Source of the DNA: JBGMEA01 sp041447245
GTDB lineage: Bacteria > Bacillota > Clostridia > Eubacteriales > Anaerofustaceae
Length of the DNA stretch: 64,000 nucleotides
Direction: 5' to 3'
Assembly: GCA_041447245.1 (NCBI GenBank)
Contig: JBGMEA010000006.1
Location: 159,794-223,793, forward strand
Positions 1 to 8,500 of this stretch are shown piece after piece (positions within the stretch are counted from its first letter, which is position 1; every line of letters begins with the position of its first letter). The position numbers and the translations under genes are program-made. Below the pieces are notes generated by a model. It did not search any database, was not told where the DNA came from, and saw nothing but the letters and a program-made list of their open reading frames with translations.

Positions 1-568
1 TCGGAAGAATCCGAATCTGCTTTCGCCGTTCCAACGCCTCAAAGTCCACGGCTGAAACGATCTCCAGCGTATCCGGTCGAATGACGATGATCTGTCTTTT
101 TTTCTCCCGCGCATAGCGAACAGTATAAGCTGTTCCGCCTTTGTTCTTGCTGTCATATACCGCCAAAAGATATGTGGCATGATCCACCATGTAGCGGTTG
201 CGTTCCAGCATACATTGGGGTGTGTAACGGGTATTCAGCGTAATGACATCATCACAGACGGCCAGCATGTTGAAATACCGCTCCCGTTGCTCCGGCGACC
301 ATTTGCTAGCCTGCGTTTCACAAGGAAGCACGGCAATCAGGCGGATGGAATATTGCCGTTTCATATCCAGCACAATTCCGGCGCACCACTGGTCTGTCCC
401 CAAGGCCATGCCGGTGTAAAATGTGGAAACGCCACTTTCTATCAGCCTGTTGATCTGAGCCGCCAGCGTCAGCTTGAGCCGGATGCATTTCTCATCTTCC
501 TCATCATAACCAAAACTAAATCTTACCGGACGGTGTCCGGTAAACGCGCAAGCCATTTCCATTGACAT
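1..568 (-). CDS. SLOG-family (DUF1273/YpsA-like) protein, 3' end cut by window edge
   Basis: Translating the minus strand from an ATG at 568 gives an open frame to the left edge, so the gene is partial. It starts MSMEMACAFTGHRP; the FTGHRP motif near the N-terminus is typical of SLOG/DUF1273 proteins, Rossmann-like nucleotide-binding proteins. Further on, FYTGMALGTDQW and ERNRYMVDHATYLLAVYD fit the family's nucleotide-binding loops. A GGAG ribosome site lies about 8 bases upstream. It is divergent from an XRE repressor and shares its operator region (598-645). SLOG proteins are common in ICEs and are thought to bind nucleotides or derivatives; the role here is unknown. The family call is confident, the function is not. 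Confidence 0.85.
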   Translation of the reverse strand, partial: MSMEMACAFTGHRPVRFSFGYDEEDEKCIRLKLTLAAQINRLIESGVSTFYTGMALGTDQWCAGIVLDMKRQYSIRLIAVLPCETQASKWSPEQRERYFNMLAVCDDVITLNTRYTPQCMLERNRYMVDHATYLLAVYDSKNKGGTAYTVRYAREKKRQIIVIRPDTLEIVSAVDFEALERRKQIRILP

Positions 569-597
569 TTTTCTTTTTCTCCTGTCTTTCATAAGTA

Positions 598-645
598 ATG
601 TTAGTAACGCGACATATTATAGTTGTACTAACATGTTTAAGTCAA
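598..645. promoter_or_regulatory. Divergent promoter with inverted-repeat operator between SLOG and XRE genes
   Basis: ATGTTAGTA at 598-606 and TACTAACAT at 626-634 form a perfect 9-bp inverted repeat with a 19-bp spacer. On the minus strand a TTGACT (-35, 645-640) and TATAAT (-10, 621-616) separated by 18 bp point at the SLOG gene. One operator arm lies between -35 and -10 and the other just downstream of -10, so a bound repressor would block the promoter. The neighbouring XRE protein is the obvious candidate (inference). Confidence 0.6.
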
Positions 646-686
646 TGATACCATCACATAAACTAATGCTAAAAGGTGGTGTTAAG

Positions 687-1031
687 TTGAAAGAGAAAAA
701 GGATATCAATATTGAGATAGGTAACAGAATAAAAAAGGCCAGAGAAATGGCCGGACTGACACAGGATAGATTTGCGGAATTGATCGGAATGGGGACTAAG
801 AATATATCAGCTATCGAACGTGGCGCTGTGGGTGTTTCCTTATCTTCCATTAAGAAAATCTGTCTTATCTTATCTATATCCAGTGACGATCTTTTGTTTG
901 AAAATAGAGCAGAAAATGATATGAGTGTCCTGACTTCACGGCTTAAGTGTCTGCCTCCGGAGCAATTCAATATTGCTAATGACATTTTGAATAAGCTGCT
1001 CGAAGCGTTTGCTATTTCAGATAAGAAATAA
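687..1031 (+). CDS. XRE/Cro-like helix-turn-helix repressor
   Basis: A protein of about 114 residues with an N-terminal HTH_3 domain (IGNRIKKAREMAGLTQDRFA, then GMGTKNISAIERG), followed by a helical C-terminus that probably dimerises. I chose the TTG at 687 because AAAGGTGGTG sits just upstream; in-frame ATGs at 633 and 666 are alternatives that would add residues before the domain. It is the only plus-strand gene of the element's left end and is divergent from the SLOG gene. It probably represses that promoter and perhaps its own through the 9-bp inverted repeat at 598-634. It may act as a maintenance or excision regulator of the ICE (inference). Confidence 0.82.
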   Translation: MKEKKDINIEIGNRIKKAREMAGLTQDRFAELIGMGTKNISAIERGAVGVSLSSIKKICLILSISSDDLLFENRAENDMSVLTSRLKCLPPEQFNIANDILNKLLEAFAISDKK

Positions 1032-1037
1032 ACAAAA

Positions 1038-1078
1038 AAGCGGCTTGCGTCAGAGTTACTGAAGCGCAAGCCGTTCTT
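1038..1078. terminator. Bidirectional rho-independent terminator
   Basis: A stem of CGGCTTGCG against CGCAAGCCG is flanked by an A-run on the left and a T-rich stretch on the right. It lies between the convergent XRE gene and the CD1845-type gene and can serve both. Confidence 0.75.
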
Positions 1079-1091
1079 TTATGTTTCAGTC

Positions 1092-1376
1092 TTATATTGC
1101 TTTCAGCCTGCTGTTCAGGCCATCCACCAACTCCACCAGGAAGGACGCGAACAGCGGTATGCCATATGGGGAAATGAGCCACGCCAGAACCACAATTTTC
1201 ACGCCCTCCCAAAACTCGCCCAACAGAACCATCGTGCCAAGAGCAACGGCAAAGATGACGAAGGCCAGTATTCCGAGGATCATCGAAGAAAAGGCGCAAA
1301 GGAACCGGCAGACCGCCACTAAAATGCTCAGCAGAAGAATAACGGGAAACAAAAATATTTTTAACAGTATCCTCAT
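1092..1376 (-). CDS. Small ICE membrane protein, CD1845-like
   Basis: About 94 residues starting MRILLKIFLFPVILLLS from an ATG at 1376 that has AAGGAGG upstream; the longer GTG frame to 1463 has no ribosome site. Two or three hydrophobic segments cover the N-terminal half (residues about 4-55) and another lies near residues 63-80. Proteins of this type (CD1845 family) sit near the recombinase end of Tn1549/CTn-like elements; their role is unknown. In related elements a relaxase gene lies between mobC and this gene. Here only about 100 bases separate them, which suggests a deletion. Confidence 0.68.
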   Translation of the reverse strand: MRILLKIFLFPVILLLSILVAVCRFLCAFSSMILGILAFVIFAVALGTMVLLGEFWEGVKIVVLAWLISPYGIPLFASFLVELVDGLNSRLKAI

Positions 1377-1461
1377 GAGGAACCTCCTTGCAGACGGGGT
1401 TTTCTTGTTTACAGCAAAATCATAGCGCACAAAGACGCGGATGTCTATTTTGCCGTCCTGC

Positions 1462-1478
1462 ACAGGAGCATACGCTCC
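1462..1478 (+). repeat. Copy A of a 17-bp repeat containing palindrome GGAGCATACGCTCC
   Basis: ACAGGAGCATACGCTCC is found here on the plus strand and, in reverse complement, at 13636-13652. The 5-bp arms GGAGC/GCTCC can fold into a hairpin. This copy lies in the gap between mobC and the CD1845-like gene. Upstream bases are also similar between the copies (TGCC-TCC), which suggests shared ancestry rather than chance. Confidence 0.55.
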
Positions 1479-1479
1479 A

Positions 1480-1818
1480 TTACCGAATGTCGGAAAGCTC
1501 GGTGAGTATCTTGCCCGCCATGCCCCATAAACGGTCGTAATTCTGGCGCAAATCCTCTATATCGGCTTCATAGACATTTCCGGTTTCATGCGCCCGGCGC
1601 GTGAGCTGGTTTAAGTTGTTGCTGCACCGACGCAGGAGGGAAACAAGCTCCCCCACGGCAGATAAATCCAGATTTACCACATAGCCGTCAACCGCCATTT
1701 TGCGCAGATAGGCCCCCATATTGCAGGTGCCCATCTGCGCCATTTTCTGCTCGATCAGCTCCCTTTCACGCTCAGACACCATGAAGTGTAGCTGAATGCT
1801 TCGTTTCCGGTTCGCCAT
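1480..1818 (-). CDS. mobC: MobC-type relaxosome accessory protein
   Basis: 112 residues starting MANRKRSIQLHFMVSERERE at the ATG at 1818, immediately after the stop of the upstream gene. The longer frame to 2154 is an antisense-like extension inside the DUF3849 gene. An N-terminal ribbon-helix-helix-like DNA-binding part (residues 5-45, with the conserved MGAYLRKMA) is followed by the family's SLLRRCSNNLNQLTRRA helix. MobC proteins bind oriT and help the relaxase nick DNA. The partner relaxase normally follows directly, but here the next gene is the CD1845-like protein. Family assignment is firm. Confidence 0.88.
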   Translation of the reverse strand: MANRKRSIQLHFMVSERERELIEQKMAQMGTCNMGAYLRKMAVDGYVVNLDLSAVGELVSLLRRCSNNLNQLTRRAHETGNVYEADIEDLRQNYDRLWGMAGKILTELSDIR

Positions 1819-1822
1819 GGTG

Positions 1823-2581
1823 TCACCACTCCAGTTCCGTTTTGCCGGGCGACTTGCGTTCGGTCGGTTTTGCCTGCAACTGCTTTTTGACCGAGGGCTT
1901 TCGCAATCGCAGCGGTTGGTCGCGGTTTTCATCTTTTCCAATGAACGCGAAGATACCTTTCCGATCCTTGAGCGTGGAAAAGGTGAGGGACCTAAACGGC
2001 AACAGGGTGAACAGCCGGTCGTGGTCTTTGGTGGAAGCCCGGATGAGAAAATCCGGCGAGATCCGCGCCATGAAATGCGTGCCGCTGGGACTGTTGGGTT
2101 CGCGCTCGGCTTGCAGACGACGAAGTATTTGCCCAGCTTCTTTTTGTATATCATCCTTGGAAAGCGGCTGTGTCAGCAGATATTCACGCCGCGCCTGGTT
2201 GATAAAAATGTCCGTGAGGCCGGGATTGACGGAATCCACTTCAAACGATGAACGTCTATCCTCTCCAAAATAATTCTTGTCTTCAAAGACATGGATGGTT
2301 TTTGCCCAATCTTTGTTGTCATAAGAAATGCGCCCATCGAAATCCTTCCTCTGTACCGTATTTGCCAGCACAAAGAATATCCGCTCATAACCAAACTGAT
2401 CGGCAACCTGTTTTACGGCTTCTTTTCCGAGACAGTTATCGCGGTAATTGTCCCGGATTGCCGTTTCGATTGCGTTCTTGCAGGCTACGTTCGCCTTGTA
2501 GGATACGCGGTACTGCTCTAGTTCATCGTTTTCCCGCGCATAGACGGCGGGATATTTGTATACGGGCGTTTTATCCATCAT
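1823..2581 (-). CDS. DUF3849-type ICE protein
   Basis: 252 residues starting MMDKTPVYKYPAVYARENDE. The start at 2581 has GGAGG upstream and overlaps the stop of the giant helicase (TAATG), so the two are translationally coupled. The N-terminal 120 residues match the DUF3849 pattern found in Tn1549-like elements; the C-terminus is basic and low in complexity (about residues 215-252). There is no known enzymatic motif. It probably assists DNA processing because it sits between the methylase-helicase and mobC (inference). Confidence 0.75.
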   Translation of the reverse strand: MMDKTPVYKYPAVYARENDELEQYRVSYKANVACKNAIETAIRDNYRDNCLGKEAVKQVADQFGYERIFFVLANTVQRKDFDGRISYDNKDWAKTIHVFEDKNYFGEDRRSSFEVDSVNPGLTDIFINQARREYLLTQPLSKDDIQKEAGQILRRLQAEREPNSPSGTHFMARISPDFLIRASTKDHDRLFTLLPFRSLTFSTLKDRKGIFAFIGKDENRDQPLRLRKPSVKKQLQAKPTERKSPGKTELEW

Positions 2582-5500
2582 TATCGTACCTCCAATTGAA
2601 AATCTTTCTTTTTTTCTCCTGCCCCGCAAATACAGGGCGCTTTCAGTTTATCAAGCACGGACGGGCGTTCGGCTTTGGCAATGGTGCGCTCGGCCTGCTG
2701 GGAGGGTCGGTCCATGTTAAGCTGTACCGTCAATTCCGTAAGCCGCGCAGATTTTTCCTGAAGCTCCGCTTCCTGCGGAAAGGGCTTGCCGACCTCCAGC
2801 TTTGCCGCCTCTACCTGCGCATACAGGTTATCAAGTTGGGACTGGACGCTTTTCAAACGCTCTGGCATCTGCGCGAGGGCATTGTCTATGCGGGTCAGGT
2901 TGCCGCGGGCGTCCTTGCCCAGCTCTATGCGATGGGACATTTCCCCCTTGAGGGTCAGATTGTAGACTTTTTCAAAAGCATCGAAGGATACCTGCATGGC
3001 AAAGCCGCGATAGCTGCCGACCGACACCGGGTCGCGCCCCTTGACCTCCTTGCAGGCGTCCAACAGCGCGGCACCGGCGTTTTCCTTGTCGGTAAGTTGA
3101 TCGCCGCGAACCTCCATACCGGAGAATCCATCCATCGGATGTGGGTGTGCCGCCAAAGTCACCATATCCGCCTGAAAGCCCCGAATGAAGCCTTTGCTCT
3201 GCTCAATTTGTTCGGGGAAGTATTTCAGAAGGTTATCCTCCAGACGGAACTGCTTGCTCTGATGGTCGGCCTTCATCAGCCGGAGCCGAGATACGTCGAT
3301 GTCCAGATCCATCCGCTCCTTGATGAGCGGGTTTCCGGCGCATAAGGCTTTGATCTCGGCATAGGAGAGCGCCGTTTCGTCGATGTCCTCACAGGAACGC
3401 ACGGGACTTTTGCTGGACATGATCTGCGAAATGAATTTTTGCTTGGTTTCTACGGTTTGGTACAGATAGCTGTCAAAGGTTCCTTCTGTCACATAGCGGT
3501 AAATATGCACCTGTTCATTCCCGTTGCCCTGCCGGACAATACGCCCCTTGCGCTGCTCCAGATCACCGGGTCTCCACGGGCAGTCCAGATCGTGGAGCGC
3601 CACAAGTCGATCCTGTACATTGGTGCCCGCGCCCATCTTGAATGTGCTGCCGAGTAGTATGCGCACTTGGCCAGAGCGCACCTTGGCGAACAGCTCTTTT
3701 TTACGCACATCCGTGTTAGCCGAGTGAATAAACGCAACCTGTTCTGCGGGAACGCCCCGCGCAAGGAGTTTCTGCCGGATGTCCTCATACACGGTAAACG
3801 CCGTTTCATCAGGCGTGTCCGTCGCTTCCTTCATGTTTTCCAGCGCGTGCAGTTCCACGCCGTTGATGGTTTTGTCCCCGGCCTTAGCAGCGATAGCCTG
3901 CGCGTTTGCCGTGCCTGTCTTGGGTGTGGAAATATCGCAGAACACAAGCTGGGTCAGCTTTTCAGGCTGTCCCTTATCCCATATATCAAAAATATTGTCC
4001 ACGCACAGGTTGACCTTGCTCTGTGGTTCGTCGGGAAGCATGGGGTTGATGATGCGCTGGTCAAGGCCGAGCTTGCGCCCGTCCGAGGTGATTTTCAGCA
4101 TGTTATCTACGGAAGGGTCTACCGTACCGGAGTGGACGAGGGACGCCCGTTCGGATAATGCTTGCACCATTTCCTTCTGATGCTCGGTAGGATGGGCCGC
4201 CACGTTATGGAATACCGCCTCCGGCACAGGAAGGTCGAGCTGATCGGCGGTCTTGATGTCCGCCACCTCCCGAAAGAGATTCATCAGCTCCGGGAGATTG
4301 AAAAACTTGGCGAAGCGGGTGCGTGCCCGGTAGCCGGTGCCCTCCGGGGCCAGCTCGATGGCGGTGGTGGTTTCCCCGAACCGGCTAGCCCAGCAGTCGA
4401 AATGGGTCATATCCAGTTCTTTGAGCCGGTCGTACTGTAAATACCGCTGAATGGTATACATTTCGGTCATGGAATTGCTGATGGGCGTGCCGGTGGCAAA
4501 AATGATACCACGGTTGCCGGTCAGCTCATCCATGTAGCGGCACTTGGCGAACATATCCGAGGACTTCTGCGCGTCGGTGGTGGCAAGTCCGGCCACATTG
4601 CGCATTTTGGTGTACAGGAACAGGTTTTTGTAATTGTGGCTCTCGTCTACAAACATACGGTCAACGCCGAGCTGCTCAAAAGTCACCACATCGTCCTTGC
4701 GGTCGGAGGCTTGCAGCTTTTCCAGCCGCGCTTCCAGCCCCTTTTTCGTGCGCTCCAGTTGCTTGATGGTGAAACGCTCACCGCCGCTTTCCTCCACCTC
4801 GGCAATGCCGTCGGTGATCTCCCATATTTGCTCCTGCAACAGACGCTCCTGACGCTCCGGACTGATGGGGATGCGCTCAAACTGGCTGTGGCCGATGATG
4901 ACGGCATCATAATCACCGGTGGCGATGCGGGCGCAGAATTTCTTGCGGTTATGGGTTTCAAAGTCCTTTTTCGTCGTGACCAGCAGATTCGCGGAAGGAT
5001 ACAGCCGGAGGAATTCCGACGCCCACTGCTCGGTGAGATGATTGGGGACGACAAATATGCTTTTCTGACACAGGCCCAGCCGTTTACCTTCCATGCAGGC
5101 CGCCACCATTTCAAAGGTCTTTCCCGCGCCCACCTCATGGGCAAGGAGGGTATTGCCGCCGTAGAGAATGTGGGCAATGGCGTTTTTCTGATGCTCCCGC
5201 AGCGTAATTTCTGGATTCATGCCGGAGAAGGTGATGTGCCGCCCGTCATACTCTCGGGGACGGGTGCTGTTCATTTCCTCATTGTACTGCTTCACAAGGG
5301 TCTGCCGCCGCTCCGGGTCACGCCATATCCAGTCGCGGAAAGCGTCCCGGATGGCCTGCTGTTTTTGGGAGGCCAGAGTCGTTTCTTTGGCGTTGAGGAC
5401 GCGGCGCTCTTTGCCGTCTGCGTCCTCAACCGTATCGTAGATGCGGATGTCCCGGAGGTTCAGGGAATCCTCCAGAATGCGGTAAGCGTTGGCCCGGTCG

Positions 5501-8500
5501 GTGCCGTAAGTGGTGTAGGCGGCCACGTCGCTGTAGGGTACGCGGGTCTTGTTTGTGATCTGCCATTCGGCGGTGTAGGCGGCGTATTTGACCTCGATGG
5601 TGCCGCGCAGGTAACGGGGCGTATTGAAGGTTTCCTCCATAAACTGCTGGATGTACGCCTTATCAATCCATGTCGCGCCCAACCGCACTTCGATCTCCGA
5701 AGCGTCCAAATCCTTGGGCTGCGCTTTTTCCAGCGCCTCCACGTTGAGCTGGAACGACGGGTCGCGCTCCGCCGCACGGCGGGCCTCCCGGAGCTTTTGC
5801 CGGACATTGCCGGAAAGGTATTCGTCGGCGGTCTGCCAGCCCGCGAGGGGATCGTCGCCATAGGTGGGGTTTTTGAAGATCACGCCGGTGAGGTCTGCAA
5901 TAACCTGTTCTTCACTCAGGCCGGAGAGCTGCGCCATAAAGGGCAAATCCACCTTGGCGCGCTCCCCGATGGACACGGCCAGCGCTTCGGCGGCGGTATC
6001 CACGGAGGTGACGCTGCACTGCTGCCGGATGGTGCGTTTGGTAAACATATCGGCCTTGCGCTCAAAATTGCCGTCATCGTCCAGTACCTCCAGAGAACAC
6101 AGCAGGTAGTAGGAGGAATCGTCGGAGAAGGCCAGCTTGTTGCCCCGGCTGCTGATCCGGTCATATTTGGCGGAGAAAGCGTCATATAGCCGGTTTAGCT
6201 CTGCCTGCTTTTCGCGGATGGCCGCGTCCGGGGTGAATTCGTCCATTTGCAGGTTGATGAGCTGATGTACACAGTCCCGCAGCTCCACCATGCCCCGGAC
6301 GCGTTCAATTGCGGTGTCGTTCAGGTCGGGCTGCACCATGCGGGAATTTTCCCGGTAGTACACCTCGCCGTCCACCACGGTGTAGGAATAGTTCTTGACA
6401 CTGGGGTCTGCTGGGAGGGAGGTGTCGATGGTTTCGCCCTCTCCCAAATCGGGCAGTTCGGCCTCTGTATACTGCCCGGAGATATGAGTAACCGCTTCAT
6501 GGAGTTGGTCGGCAAGGTCAGCGCCGGGAATGGGCGCAACGGTGTAATCCTGCCTGCCGTACTGCGTACTCTCGGAGGAGGGCGTACCCAGCACCATTTC
6601 AGGGTGGTCGATGAAATAGCTGTTGATGGCAAATCCATCTTCTTTTCTGCCGAGATGTACCCAATCCGGTTCAATTTCAATGGGCCGGTCGCGCTTTTTC
6701 AGAAAGAGGATGTCCGACACCACTTCCGTTCCAGCGTTGGCCTTGAACGCATTGTTGGGGAGCCGAATTGCCCCCAAAAGCTCCGCGCGCCGGGCTATAT
6801 ACCGCCGCACCTCCGGCGATTGCTTATCCATCGTGTAGCGGCTGGTGACAAAAGCGATCACGCCGCCCGGCCGCACCTGATCGAGTGTCTTGGCGAAAAA
6901 GTAGTCATGGATGGAAAAGCCGAGCTTGTTGTAAGCCCGGTCGTTGACCTGATACTGCCCAAATGGGACATTCCCTACGGCGAGATCGTAAAAGTCCCGC
7001 CGGTCGGTGGTTTCAAAGCCCGCCACGATGATGTCGGCGTTTGGGTAGAGCTGCTTTGCGATTCTTCCGGTGATGCCGTCCAACTCCACACCGTAGAGAC
7101 GGGACGCCGTCATTTCTTCCGGAAGGCAGCCGAAGAAGTTGCCGACGCCGCAGGCCGGTTCCAGAATGTTGCCGGTGCGAAAGCCCATATTGCCCACGGC
7201 TTCATAGATGGCACGGATGACCGTGGGGCTGGTGTAGTGGGCGTTCAGGGTGGATGCCCGCGCGGATTCATATTCTTCCGGGGAAAGGAGCGATTGCAGC
7301 TCTTTGTATTCGTTCACCCATGCGGGCTTGCTGTCGTCGAACGCGTCCGCAAGGCCGCCCCAGCCAACGTACCGGGAGAGAATTTCCTGTTCCTCCGGCG
7401 TTGCCGCCCGGCCATCGGCTTCAAGGGTTTGCAGGGTACGGATGGCTTCGATGTTGGCATGAAACTTGGCTTTCGCGCCGCCAGCGCCCAGGTTATCGTC
7501 CGTGATGCGGAAGTTTTCGGCGGCGGGCTGTTCCAGCGCAAATAAGGCGGTGTTGCGCTCGTCCTGCCGAATGCCGCTTTCAAAGGCGTCGCGGCTGATA
7601 ACCTCATGGCTCCACGAATAGGGGCCGGTGTCGATACGCACGTCCTTATCCCCGACATAGCACATGGTGCCGGACAGCTCTTGCCCGCCGTAATCCAGAA
7701 CCGCGTGATCGCCCACTTCATAAGACGGCGTGCCCGCGAGGTTTACAGGCTCCCGCAGCACCGGTTCATGGAAAAATCCGTCCTGCTCTTGCTGGTACAG
7801 GGCACGGAGAATGGGGGCAATATCTGGCCAGGAAGCCCTACGACGGCTTTCAAACTTGTCGTGGATGTTGACTTCAAAACCCACGGTATCGGCAAAAATG
7901 TCCGCCGTTTCACTGGTGGTCAGCTCCACGGTTTCGGAGACTCCGGCATAAGTTTCAGAAAGGCGCTGGGTCACACGGGTATTGCCCTCATTTTCACGGA
8001 AGTATCCCGCGATATGCTCTTTGTCCCGCTGTTCCAGCAGACCGGACGTCAGGGCTTCCCGCAGATCGGCGTCGATGCGTTCCAAATCTGCGGCCAGAAA
8101 CTCTGTAATGGGACCGTTGCGGGAATCCCGGCGCAGCAGGCGTTCAAAGTTTTCCCTGCTTTCGGCACGGAAGATGGGATAGGCAAGCGCCGGGTCACGG
8201 AGCTGGATATCAAAAGTACCGATGTTTGTGATCTCAAAGGGCTTATCGTCCAGATATACCGTGTCGCCCACCTGATATGGCGACGGGAAAGCGGCATTGT
8301 CGGAAATCGCCCGCTGCATCTGTATCCACTGTTTGTCAGAGAGGGTTACGTCCACTTCATGGGCAGCGTCACCTCTGCCGATGGTGATGGTGTCGCCGGT
8401 GCGGGTCATCGGCTGGCCGCTCAGATCGGGCGGCGCTGGCTGTTCAGCCTGAGCGATACGCTCTGCGTCGGCGGTCACCTGCTGTATGAAGGGATTGCGG

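Noticed and set aside
4636..6189. Long plus-strand frame (517 codons) opposite the methylase-helicase gene
   Set aside because: It is the antisense shadow of a GC-rich gene whose minus-strand product has clear helicase and methylase motifs; there is no ribosome site or recognisable domain.
6247..7545. Second long plus-strand frame (432 codons) opposite the same gene
   Set aside because: Same reason; composition mirrors the opposite strand and no family is recognised.
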